DNA of 64,000 nucleotides. Source: Rotaria sp. Silwood1 (Eukaryota; Rotifera; Eurotatoria; Philodinida; Philodinidae). The position numbers and the translations under genes are program-made. This document shows positions 24,990 to 35,681 of the stretch, piece after piece. The DNA is taken from the NCBI GenBank assembly GCA_905250075.1, contig CAJNOP010000038.1:1203369-1267368 (forward strand). Reading direction: 5' to 3'. The first letter of the stretch is position 1. Each line of letters begins with the position of its first letter. Under the pieces are notes generated by a model. The model saw only the letters and a list, made by a program, of their open reading frames with translations, was not told where the DNA came from and did not search any database.

Positions 24990-27688
24990 ATGTCGTCTAC
25001 ATCTGGACAATTTTTAACTATTCATCATAATGGTGAAACAGATCAAACAACTACTTTATTGGATTTACCTTCAATTACATCGTAAGTAATTTTAAAAAAA
25101 TATTTAATAAACAAAAAAAAGAAATATTAATCAATTATTTGTTTTTAGATCATCTCCAACGGCTGAAATTGAATTCAATACAACGGATAAATTAGAATAT
25201 TTATCACAATTACTTAAAGATAAAAGACAACTTTCTGCAGCACCAAATATGTTTATTCATATTGATCGTTTACTTGATCAAGGTAAATATTAAATTATTA
25301 TTTAATTATTCTCTTTTATGATATTATACTTATTTTTTTTTTTTTGTTTTCGTTATATAATATTTTAGAAATAAACAAAGTTCGATTCAATTTATTTAAT
25401 TCAAATTCTAATCCAAAAATTGTTTTACCTGAACCTAATGGAGAAAAGAAAATATTTCAAGAAAAAATTTTTATTCCAGTACAAGAATATCCTGAAGTAA
25501 GTTAATATTATGCAATATTTTGAAATATTATGGTCATAATATAATTAATTCTCTCTATCAATAAATCCATGATATTCTCATTCAATATTCAATACTAATC
25601 AGTGTTCAAATGTATTTTCTCAATTCTTAATATAACATTCATTTCGAGAATTTCTATCCGTTAGAGTCTGAACATTTTTGTACTCTAGATTTACTAGTAC
25701 GTCGATATATAAATACATAAATAAATATATATATAAATACGGTAATTTCTAACAATTTAAGTCCAAACATTTTTTTTATTCTTTCAATTGAAACGAAAAA
25801 CAAACTCGCACATATTTATAATCACATCCATTTTCTTTCTTTTCTTTTTATTTATATGCTTTTGCACATTAAAACCAAGTCACAAATCAATAAAACTAAT
25901 TCTATTTTCAATTTGAAATATTATCATAATAACAAAATCATTTTTCTAGTTTCGTATTGATTATCATGGATAAATGCGAGAACTGGTTTCTTTTGTTGTT
26001 TTTTTTTAATATGCATGTTTATTCGCTAAATTTATATACATCATTTCGTTATTTTAATTATTAATTTTTTTTTGTTAATAATATGTATTTATTTCAGTTT
26101 AATTTTGTTGGTCGTATTTTGGGTCCAAGAGGAATGACAGCAAAACAACTTGAAATTGATACAGGTTGTAAAATAATGGTTCGTGGTCGAGGATCAATGA
26201 GAGATAAACAAAAAGTAAAATTAAAATTTTTATTATTATTTTTTTTTTTCTCTTTCGTTTTAATATTAATAAATAATATTCGAAATAGGAAGATCAAAAT
26301 CGTGGTAAACCAAATTGGGAACATTTAAATGAAGAACTTCATGTATTAATTCAATGTGAAGATTATGAAAATCGTGCATTAGTAAAATTAGAACGAGCTA
26401 AAGAAGAAATTAGTAAATTATTAAAACCAACTGTAAATCTTCGAATAAATTTTGTTTCAAATTCTAAAAAAAAATTTTTTTTTTTTATTTCTTTCTTCAA
26501 GGCTGAAGGTGAAGATTATTTAAAAAAGAAACAATTAACCGAATTAGCTATTATTAATGGAACATATCGTGAACCAAATTTATTTTCAAAAAAATTTCCA
26601 TTTCAAAATAATCAAATACCAATTGGTGCTCCATTAATTTTAACACCACGTATACAACAAAATTTTCTTACAACATCAATGCCACCAACTACAACACCAA
26701 CATTTTTTACAACAACTGAAACACAACCAACAACAATAAGTACTGTTCCACAAAGTTCACTTCTACAAAATGGTGAATCAAATTTTTTACAAGTATTTAC
26801 ACCGTTACAAACGATAGATTCAATCGGAGGTATGTTAACTAGTGGTACACATTTATTTGAATATCCAAGTCAAACTGGTAAATAATTTATTATATTCTTT
26901 TGTTGCAATTTTATTTAAATAATTTCGATTTCTATTTTTTAGCATTTCCTTTTCTGACGACGACAACAGCAACAGGTATCAAATATATTTTCACTATAAC
27001 TTTTGTTAAACAGCATCATGCACTTGCTGTTATTGTTGTATTAGACATCATAAAAGCAAAAGTATTGATCTATTCCTTAACTGTATGTTAATCCATAATC
27101 TTTATTCATATCTACCTCACTACTATTTTAAAAAAAGAAACATACAAAAACTTGCTTTTATTGTATAATCACTTTCTAACGAAATCACATAACCAAATTA
27201 TTGTATTTAATCATAAATTAATTGGAAATAACAGCAAGTGACATGCTTCTAGTGATTGATAGATAGATAGTTTTAGATATAGAACAGAAATCATTCTCTC
27301 TTCTTCTAGGCTCGTTAATATCACTGATTCAGCGATGATGAAGACAAAAAAAGGCATGAACCAATAAAACGCTTAATTCCTCTTGTTTCTTTTTGAAAAT
27401 CAAGGTTTTTTTTTTTTATATCTATATGATTTCTTTTCTGTTTGTAAATGCTATAGAATTGACTGACAACCATAAAATGATTTTTCTAAACCGATATTTA
27501 TAATTATTTTTATAATATCTCACTGCTTTCTTTTGCTTTTTGTTTCTCTTCTTTATCGTGCAGGTGTAGCTACTAGATCAACAACAAACCATCATTCAGG
27601 GAAAATCACACCAGCAGCAACAGGTTCTTCTGTCTCTGCCCGGTATCAACCTTACACAATTCAGCCACCTGGTTTTAATCGATCTTAA
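24990..27688 (+). CDS. qki: Quaking/HOW-type STAR family RNA-binding protein, complete
   Basis: Exons: 24990-25081, 25149-25282, 25369-25496, 26098-26214, 26289-26432, 26502-26877, optional 26943-26975 and 27564-27688. With the optional exon the sum is 1149 nt (382 aa); without it 371 aa. Domain order is classic STAR: a QUA1 dimerisation region ([20 protein letters not shown]), a maxi-KH domain ([57 protein letters not shown]) and QUA2 ([20 protein letters not shown]). A Thr/Gln/Pro-rich tail follows and ends [15 protein letters not shown], like the Tyr-rich ends of nuclear Quaking isoforms. Family members bind ACUAAY-type RNA elements and control splicing, stability and translation, notably in muscle and glia. 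The intron at 25497-26097 (601 bp) and the last one (588 bp) are longer than the rest. Introns and frame are fully consistent. Confidence 0.92.
26943..26975 (+). other. qki: Candidate 33-nt cassette exon of Quaking
   Basis: TTTTTAG precedes and GTATC follows a 33-nt open segment encoding [11 protein letters not shown]. The upstream exon (ending 26877) and the last exon (starting 27564) are in the same phase, so inclusion or skipping both preserve the reading frame to the same stop. C-terminal alternative splicing is normal for Quaking genes. Confidence 0.55.
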
Positions 27689-27894
27689 ACTTCTTTTACC
27701 TTCTTTTATAACTAAAAATAACATATAAAGGTTTGTTTTATTATCTAACAAATAAAAAAAAACTAAATAAATCAATAATTTAATATTTAGTTTTCTGTTC
27801 ATACTGATTTAACAATTATACGTAAAACTTTCTCATTCTTAATATATATGCTTGCTTGATTTATAACAAAATAAATTTTCATAAATCGGCGATT
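27689..27894 (+). other. Quaking 3' flank with polyadenylation-like signal
   Basis: AT-rich 3' untranslated candidate. AATAAA-type strings occur near 27751 and 27871. No ORF. Confidence 0.4.
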
Positions 27895-28660
27895 TTTCTT
27901 CCTTGTTTATGATCATTGTCGAAAAGTCATTAGTAATGTTAACTTTTTTCAATTGTATTATAATAAGTTTAAAAATTTCTTTTAAAATTTATGAATTTCT
28001 GTGTGTTTTGATTATGCACGTTTCTGTGCATATTAAATATAAAAAGATTTTAATCCTTGTTTGAATGTTGGTGATAAATGAATAAAGATCAATAATAACA
28101 TCCACACTTCTACATTTTCTTTTTGAACAATTTTTGAAAAATTTTCACTTACATGTCCAACGTGTCTCGATGAACATTTGAAAAAATGCCTTTTAACAAA
28201 AGATGATCAAATAGTCTTAAGCATTAGAGAATAGGTAAGTATGGAAACAGTATTAAGGGATACAATATGTACAGGTCAAGGCTTATGATGAAAAATAGAA
28301 TTTAAAAACATGTAATTGTACTGTGTGTGTTATCATCGTTACGTTGGTTTTGGTTCTTCTATCTCATATTTATTTCTTTGGCATGCAAGTCAATGAATAG
28401 TTTTCTGTATTATACTGTATTTATATTTCTCTCTTTCTCATTTTCTCACTATGTAGTCTTATATTGCTGTTATTTGTTTGGGCTCATTATTGTTGTTATG
28501 TCTATTTACCCTAACTTCTTCTTTTTAGCTGATTTCCCAGTTTTGTGTAGATAATTAGAAGATTGCTTTACTCTCTGGTCGAACAACGAGGCACTTAAAT
28601 CTTTACATACAGACAAATACTGATAACTTTTAGGATGAACACAATGAGTATACAAGAAGA
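27895..28660 (+). repeat. Direct repeat copy A (partner at 57885-58520)
   Basis: Aligns by eye along most of its length with 57885-58520 in the same orientation. Shared landmarks in the same order: CTTGTTTATGATCA, AATAAAGAT-AATAATAAC, a CACTATGTGG/CACTATGTAG block, GGCTTCATTATTGT versus GGCTCATTATTGT, and GAACACAATG-GTATACAAG versus GAACACAATAGCCATACAAG. Copy A carries an extra segment near 27930-28080. Divergence is substantial, so the duplication is old. It lies just downstream of Quaking. Confidence 0.75.
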
Positions 28661-29066
28661 ATGTCGATGTGAACCAAAGTTGAAACAGATCTTGGTATCC
28701 GGCCCCGGATGTAACTGCAGATGTTTTCTCGGCGAACACCTACAGTCTCTTCGAATGGTGACTAGGGGATTCTCATATCTCGTTACATCTGATTTAGGAT
28801 GCAACAAATGTAATAAATCGACTTTAAATCGATACTGGCCTTGTTGTAAAATCCCCAAAAACTTAACCCCTCAGGATAGTCGAACTCGTTTTTTTAACAC
28901 CGCAATTCAGAGAAAATTGCCTGTAACTTGTCTCCAACACTATTTTGAAGACTTAGACGAGTGCATATTTGGCGAAACAATCGGACCCTTTCTTTTAAAT
29001 ATTATTTCTTTTCTTCACCTTTCTGAAATTACAATGATATCGATATATGAAATAAATAAATATTAA
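28635..29066 (+). CDS. Unrecognised Cys-rich ORF, 143 codons, perhaps first part of a decayed gene
   Basis: The ORF opens MNTMSIQEECRCEPKLKQ and has several CxC and CxxC pairs (CRCEP, CNCRCF, CNKCNK, PCCKIP) in its first two thirds. The last third is hydrophobic and AT-rich and probably non-coding read-through. It lies immediately upstream of, and on the same strand as, the pseudogene at 29194-30202, so the two may once have been exons of one gene. Base composition is visibly less AT-rich than the surroundings. No family recognised; the antisense strand is also open for 87 codons, which lowers confidence in the frame. Confidence 0.35.
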   Translation: MNTMSIQEECRCEPKLKQILVSGPGCNCRCFLGEHLQSLRMVTRGFSYLVTSDLGCNKCNKSTLNRYWPCCKIPKNLTPQDSRTRFFNTAIQRKLPVTCLQHYFEDLDECIFGETIGPFLLNIISFLHLSEITMISIYEINKY

Positions 29067-29193
29067 TTTTTGGTTGACGAAAGGATTTACAAGAATATTT
29101 AAACCACATTTTGAAGCAGTGATACCATTTCTATTACAAAGTTCACATTGAATGGCTTTTGTATTTTATTGTCTGTTGTTATTCATATTGCAG

Positions 29194-30202
29194 GCTGTTG
29201 CTGATGCATTCAATACCACTGAAGGGCCACCAAAAAGCCTTATGGTACAACTATCTACATGGTATGGGGATGCACAATCATTAGTAGACATTATGTAATA
29301 TATTTACAAGTTCCATCGTGACCCATCCAAAGCAGACTTTATCCAGAATCTCGTTATTCAAGACGTGGCCATTGGATCTCCTGATGTGTCGATATTCGAT
29401 GATGAGATGATTGAGGCAAACGATATTTTGATGAAGAGCAAGCTTGATGTATTACTCACATATTTTCCTGATGGATCTGGCCAGTGTCATTTCAACCATG
29501 TCTTTGTCGGTACAGTAGATTAACAAGATGTTAAAAATTTTGCAAATTGAAGTTTCTACCGAGACGGAATCCAGTCTCCTCAAGTTCGACACAATGTATT
29601 GAAACATAGTAAGGAAGTATAGCCGATGATTTTGCATCATTTGTCAACAATTCCTCCAGCTCTAATGCTATATATCATTGGTATATCACTCCAGAGGCAA
29701 TGCTTAACTATTTAATTGATTCATCGATCAAAGAAGCTCATCTTTCTTTTCTTATCCAATATATCAACGAACTATCAAGCATAAAAGGGTCGAGGGCATT
29801 TCTATGGTCTCCTGGCTTTAATGAACTACCATCAGCCTTTCCAGTTGGATCTATGCACCGTCTAAAATTAGCATGTAATCTAAATGATATGTTTCTATGG
29901 CTTAGGTTAGGAGTGATAAAAAAAACTCATCCCTAGACATGGGTGCTGGCCTATTGTGGTTACATTTGCAAGATTATGTTGGATCGATGGAAACTTGGCA
30001 GCCACCAATGACACCTAAGGATGTAGCACAATGGTTCGAATTTCTACGTAATACGACTCAATTTACAAGCCTCAATATGAACGCAGAACAGTTTCGAAAA
30101 AACGAAGACTTCCTTATACCGGCTGACCCCGTTGAAGTTGCTTCACGAGAGCGCTTCTACCAGAAGCGAGATATTGCATTGGGTGCAGCATGGGAAGTAT
30201 GA
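29194..30202 (+). pseudogene. Decayed gene, possibly DUF4434-like TIM-barrel glycosidase
   Basis: After a TTGCAG acceptor at 29188-29193 the frame reads AVADAFNTTEGPPKSLMVQL and NLVIQDVAIGSPDVSIFDDE, but meets TAA at 29296 and again at 29521. Coding-like sequence resumes at 29700-29936 (LSFLIQYINELSSIKGS, RAFLWSPGFNELPSAFPVGS) and, in another frame after a TAG, at 29939-30202 (GAGLLWLHLQDYVGSMETWQ). The order WSPxF then GxxxxxLQDxVG resembles the DUF4434 type of glycoside-hydrolase-like TIM barrels found mostly in bacteria; this is recall of a pattern, not a search result. At least two stops and one frame change mean it cannot make the full protein. Less AT-rich than the host background. Confidence 0.5.
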
Positions 30203-30382
30203 TTCTGGAGTGCCAATAACCACAACTAATTTTTGGTCTTTATATTCAGTGCTTTTCAATATCCCAGGAAATTCTCTTGAACATTTAGAAAACATCGTAA
30301 TATTCATCAAATGTTGTTGAAGTGCAGTTGAATAAAAAACCGACCAAAACACTCATCCACTCATATTTCCACACCCACATAT

Positions 30383-30860
30383 ACACAGTAGTGTCAAACT
30401 TGAAAGTTGAATTCAAGTATTCAACTATTCGAATTGTCAAATATTCAAGTTTTCAATTAGTCAACGTTTGGAATGCCACCAGAATCGCTGAACGTCGACA
30501 GCTATTGTCTGCAGTACTACGAGCATCATCTGGCCTGTTACAGAAGCTTTTTAAAATGCTGTCAGTATTACCTAGTATGCTACAAATTTTGGTTGCAATG
30601 CTTCATACATCATCTGGGACGCTACAAAAAGTATGTGAGAAGCTTGAGCGACCCCACAGTACTGAGTAGGAATAATGGTGTACACAGAGACGTGCATGGG
30701 TCGCGAGCTCTTCTGGTGCCGCGAAGCGCTCCCACGTCGCGACTCTGAAATGAATGGTGTGTTAAGCAGGGAAAGGCGCTTCCCCAATGAACACTCGCAG
30801 AACAGTTGACAAGTGAAAATTGGAATAGTTGAATACTTGAATTCAGATTTCAAGTATCAC
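30383..30860. mobile_element. Non-autonomous DNA element with about 45-bp terminal inverted repeats
   Basis: The left end contains GTTGAATTCAAGTATTCAAC and the right end contains its near complement GTTGAATACTTGAATTCAGA. Paired terminal regions run about 45-60 nt with mismatches. ACATAT occurs just outside both ends (30377-30382 and 30861-30866), a possible short target-site duplication. The 370-bp interior is less AT-rich than the background (for example GGTCGCGAGCTCTTCTGG), carries small overlapping ORFs on both strands and no recognisable transposase. Confidence 0.5.
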
Positions 30861-31098
30861 ACATATGACAAAGAACAGAAACCGTATTTTTCTGCACAAC
30901 CACGAATAATTGTTTGAAGTGGTGTAAGTTGAATATTAGCACTAAAAAACTACTTATGTTTACATATTAATTAAGGAATTATTTTTAATTCACTTATATT
31001 GTAATTAATATTAGTTTGTAACAATATTAACTTTAATGTGATACTCCCAATCGTCCACGAATCATGCTTTGATTTATCGTCTATTCCTGATTAGATGA

Positions 31099-31195
31099 AG
31101 GGATAGGTGTGGAAGGAGAAACAATCAACCTTCCACTCTCACATCCACACTGATCAATCCACTTTGATACCCACATCAGTACACACATCCACACC
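31099..31195. repeat. Telomere-like G/T-C/A hairpin
   Basis: A G-rich arm (GGGATAGGTGTGGAAGG) is followed after about 12 nt by a C-rich arm (CCTTCCACTCTCACATCC), then more CA-rich words (CCCACATC, CACATCCACACC). It is one of the series described in the findings and lies just downstream of the 4-TM gene. Confidence 0.6.
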
Positions 31196-31338
31196 TCACA
31201 GCCATAGCCACATTCATGTTCTAGTGTTCGTGCGCGTTTGCTATATTTGATCATTCTTTTGATAATTTATTGGTCTGATTCCGAAATTTTCATAGAGCAA
31301 AATCTTTTTGTCGTATCCCGTACCAAATGTTTTTTCCT

Positions 31339-31866
31339 TTAAGGAAAAGGGACTAGAGTCCTATTAGCCCCTTCTTCTTTCAGTGCATTCCAACTGCAAT
31401 CATCATCTCCAAAGATCTCAACACATCGTATAACGCCTCCAAGTACAATAATTCCCGCAAAAACAAAACTTGTAATGTAAGCACTTTTGTACAATGTAGC
31501 GTCACAATATGTTGGTAATTGTGGATCAGTGTGTTGGACAGTCTTAAACTTATGAAATATCCAATAACAGCCCATACCATACCAGGCGATCATCAATAAT
31601 GCAAATAAAAGTGAAAGTATGACGTTGACATATTTACATTTACCTATTTTAATAGCGAAGCAACCTGTTACCCAATCGACAGCAATAAAACTTATACCCA
31701 TAGCACCAGCAACAACTAAGTATAATGGTATTTTTGGTTGAATAGTGCAAAATACATCATTGCGATTATAATAACGAACACCGTAGTGAATTTGTGCAAT
31801 AGAACAGCTCAGAAGTAATGCTAGACCAAAAAGTTTAAGACACAAGGAGACTACTTTTATATTCAT
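31339..31866 (-). CDS. Intronless four-transmembrane protein, TMEM272-like
   Basis: A single uninterrupted 175-aa ORF from ATG at 31866. Four hydrophobic segments lie at about residues 5-25, 46-66, 79-104 and 130-149, with short polar ends. The signature FCTIQPKIPLYLVVAG before helix 2 and TYCDATLYKSAY before helix 4 resembles, from memory, the TMEM272-like family, where a Cys-x-x-Gln-Pro stretch precedes IPIYLIV and a second Cys lies in the last loop; these two Cys could form a disulfide outside the cell. Function in that family is not established. AATAAA on the same strand near 31266 could serve polyadenylation. It is the best-preserved gene in the repeat-rich middle block. Family assignment is tentative; the membrane topology is clear. 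Confidence 0.65.
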   Translation of the reverse strand: MNIKVVSLCLKLFGLALLLSCSIAQIHYGVRYYNRNDVFCTIQPKIPLYLVVAGAMGISFIAVDWVTGCFAIKIGKCKYVNVILSLLFALLMIAWYGMGCYWIFHKFKTVQHTDPQLPTYCDATLYKSAYITSFVFAGIIVLGGVIRCVEIFGDDDCSWNALKEEGANRTLVPFP

Positions 31867-31929
31867 GATAACTTGCTGCGATACAATCGCTGAAACTTTA
31901 GGTGCGTCTATATTTCATCTAAAAGATAT

Positions 31930-33300
31930 GTTTCACTTAAGTTTCCGTTAATATATATGTGGAATTACGATTGCATGCTTCGTAGTCGATTAAATTTGAG
32001 AATATTCGACTCTGCTCACACAGATATGATGGTAACCTAGGTCAATGAGCGCTATAAACTTGCGCAATTGGCTCTGCAAGCATACACAGTTATAAAGATT
32101 ATTGCATCTTGTAAAATTGATAGGACAAGCTGCTCGTATCATCAACCAAGATATGGATTTCTCCAGCGATTTTCTCAAATATTTTTGATCTTTTTACAAA
32201 CCTATGAAAGTTCATAGTTGCTCAAAATTAGCAAGCTGTACTAGAGTGTATTACGCAGACTCCGCGTTGTTCGAAACAAAAAGACAGTAACTTCCATGGT
32301 TGGTTATGATGATGCATGTGTGTGCAGCAGATATCTTTTTCTCAAAATGACTTCTATTTCAGCCTTTCCGTGCATTTGGTTGCTCCTCAGAAATAGGTCC
32401 TCGAATACTAGAGCACATAATTCTACTTGAACTTAGGAATGATCAATTTACAGTTACGAAAATTTTATAAATTCAAAAATAAATTTTGAAAATTTACATT
32501 ATTTTAAATTTAAAATCAATTAACCGGAAATCAGCATTTCTCGACTTTTTTGAACTTCTGAAAGAAGAAAGTCACATACTACGAACAAATCTTGAGCTTT
32601 GCAAGGTCGAGCATAAAAAAAAATCTTCGATTTGAGTACATTGTCGAATTTTCAGTGAAAGTTTGACAATACTGAACTTTGTGGAAATTGCCACAGTATT
32701 TCGACAACTATGGAAAATTTAACAATATTGTCCAAACTTTAATAGAATTTCGAAATACTTCTCTGAAAAACTTCCTTGTTAGTAACAGCATAGTCGAGTG
32801 TTTCTTAACAATTATTATGATTGTTGATAAGAAGAAATAAAAGAAGATGTCCATCTACAGATATCACGTTGTGATTTTGAATAATGCGAAGTCAATCAAG
32901 ATTAAATACATCCGAAATGCCTTTATGGAAACCAAACTGATTTTTAGCTGCTTTGGAGAGATCATCGTCATGTAGAATGATATCGTCCAACAATACTATA
33001 TTCTTCATGGTGTCTTCACTAGATGCCATTCCTAGTATATTGAATACGTTCGATTATTCAATAATTGTATAATGTTTCTGAAAAAAAATGAGAAGGAATA
33101 CGAACAATAATTACGGAGATAAGTCCAGCAAGAAGATGTAGACGTCAATATAATGTTAGCTCAGCTTGTGCCACGTGCAAGTAAATAAAACACAGTCCTG
33201 TTTATATGTTATCTTTGCGCACACTAGAAACAAAAGAACGAGTAGATAATTCGCAAAGACAAATGAAACAGGTTGACAATAACAGTGCTCTACACGAGCA
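31930..33300. other. Non-coding stretch with weak inverted repeats
   Basis: No convincing exon. Near 32640-32760 an AAAGTTTGACAATACTGAA / AAAGTTTGGACAATATTG pair sits in inverted orientation, a possible tiny MITE relic. Short ORFs at 31990-32178 and 33156-33350 (-) have no recognisable features. Confidence 0.4.
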
Positions 33301-33360
33301 GGGTTTGGGTATGCGAGTGCGAGTGTGGACAATAGAATGCGCTCACACATTCAAACCCCA
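33301..33360. repeat. Telomere-like G/T-C/A hairpin
   Basis: GGGTTTGGGTATGCGAGTGC on the left pairs with GCGCTCACACATTCAAACCC on the right. The loop is about 10-15 nt. The paired arms carry the GGGT/ACCC character of the other hairpins in this block. Confidence 0.65.
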
Positions 33361-34896
33361 TGCAAATTGTGAGATGATAACATTCCTAAGCTAGACGGTG
33401 CATTAAATCTGCATTGAGTGTTACGAAAACAAATATTCACGCCACTACATTTAATGCAACCTTGAAGCATGTACAATTATTTTGGTTCACCAGAAGCAAC
33501 AGTTGAAAGATGATTTAATTTGTAGTAATGAAAAATAGTATTTCTTTTTTCTGTGATATTTGTTCTCAAGAGATGTTTTTCATTCTGAAAATATCGATTG
33601 TTTGTGGTTCAATTTCTTTTATTGCAATATTTAATTTTAACTAATTCAGAAAATCGAAATTATTAAATTCTTGATCTTCTTTCATGGCGACAGATGTATT
33701 CCGAGTGGACGGGTTGGGAGAACCATCCCTCAATCTTGAGGAGTTTTGAATTTCTCGTAGGAAAGTTCCGACACTATATTTATGTCTTTTTGCTGAACAA
33801 TTCCCTAAAAAACCGCTCGATTCTGCCCCAAATTCGATCAATTTTAACAAAAATTTTTTTAATTGGTCTTTTGTGTTATCGATGTCTCCAAGCCCTGAGG
33901 GTCTCCAGCATCCTAGGCAGACACCCACATCCACATCAATACTCCATAACGTGTCCGTAATTTTAAGATGTATTTTGACTGAGTAGAAAACTCTTCGTTG
34001 TATTTCGAAGAGCTCGATGAAAATTGCCAATCATCTTATTGAAGTCACCAATCTTTTTATAATTGTTTTCAACATAGCCTAAATCTTTTGAGATTATTAT
34101 ATGATCATCTTTAAAATGTTTTTCATCGATAGTCAAAGCTCTGTTATCATACTAAATTGCTTTTTATGATTTTGAGATTAAGTAAAAGACTCCTGCCGAG
34201 TTGCTGAACAGTAGGACTATGAGCGAATTATTTTGACATACTAATTTCTTTCCAATTTTGTACGCACGATCGAACACCACTTGGAATAAATGTGGATGTG
34301 GCAGATGAGAATATGCGCAGTCACATTCAGAAGTAGACCTACAAACAACACTCTAATTGAACTTAAATTCATTCCAAATGACTGGGTATTTGTTGATAAT
34401 TCGCCTTAAGAGTTCATATGCAGATCTTTTCCATATAATGAGACATTACTTCTATCAATTCAATATTTCACATGGAACACTGTTCACAGTTCTCTCGCTG
34501 TATACGACGTCTCCTGTTTAGAGTTCAAGAGAAACGTTATATAAAGCTAGTCCCTGATGACTCAAAGATTGATAAGCGTTCAATCATTTTTATTTCATAA
34601 AAACTGACCATTTTTTTTTGTGTTAAGCTCAGGTTTTTTTTTGTACATCATTCCCGAACGCATAAGTTTTATTATCTCAATTCGGGTTAATTTGTCACAT
34701 GTTATTCAGATGAGTTTCGTTACCTATCTGTTCTTCAGATACATAAGTACACGACATGTTCTTCTGTCATCGTCTGACTCAGACATTCAACATGTGGTGT
34801 AAACGATCGAAAAAGTAATAGCATCATAGTTATAAAAAAAACGATGAGCAGTATTTGAATGCGACTTGTGTATGTGCGTGTGCATCGCATGACCTA

Positions 34897-35492
34897 TTAT
34901 CGGAATTTTAAAAAAAGACCATCGGGAAAAATGCTTATAACTTTTGAATGAAGATAGCTAGAGCCCTACGGTTTTCACTATTCGAAAGAGGAGACAAGGG
35001 GACGCCTTTTTTTCCAATATTGCATAGGACGAAATCATTTAAAAATCAATCATTTCTACAAAACATTGAAAAACTGCATGAAAACGATCTGTCATTCGGT
35101 TGAAATTTTGGTTCTGACATCTGATCTAGATAAAGGAACTTCAAATGTATAGTTGAAGATATAATTCGAATGATTATCTTTCCACCTCCTAATGTTGAAG
35201 AAATAAACTTGTCTATTCAATCGCACGAAAACTATGGAATTCTTTTAATTTTTAAGCATATTTTCTTACTTTTCGTCAAAATTGCACCTGAATGGCAGGC
35301 CGCTTTTTTATAAATTTTTTCGATGTTTTATAGAAATGACTGATTTTTAAATCATTTCGTCCAATGGAATATTGGGAGAAAAGGCGTCCCCTTGTCTCCC
35401 CTTTCGAATAGTGAAAAACGCAGGGCTCTAGCTATCTTCATTCAATAGTTATAAGCATCTTTCCCGGTGGTCTTTTTTTAAAATTCCGATAA
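34897..35492. mobile_element. TA-flanked MITE with about 195-bp terminal inverted repeats, 596 bp
   Basis: The element begins TTATCGGAATTTTAAAAAAA and ends with its reverse complement; the two arms (34897 to about 35090 and about 35298 to 35492) match over roughly 195 nt with only scattered differences, for example both carry GAAGATAGCTAGAGCCCT and GAGACAAGGGGACGCC. TA flanks both ends (34895-34896 and 35493-35494). No transposase ORF in the roughly 200-bp centre. The structure fits a Tc1/mariner-mobilised MITE, different in sequence from that at 12160. Confidence 0.85.
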
Positions 35493-35681
35493 TAGTACGA
35501 CAGACTGTCAATAGTTACTTATGATTTTGTTGGCGAGATAAGATCATACGAAGGTAATTCAATATTGATGCATCTATAGAAGAGAAAAACAGCTTGTCAT
35601 TCAATTCCGTTTTCCCGACAGATTGACATCTAGAGAATTGTTTTAGCTTAGAATAGAGTCAAACAGTTTTAGTATTGCATC

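Noticed and set aside
33641..34030. 129-codon minus-strand ORF
   Set aside because: Its first third is read through a C/A-rich telomere-like tract and the opposite strand is also open; a possible exon relic (from about residue 50) but not strong enough to annotate.
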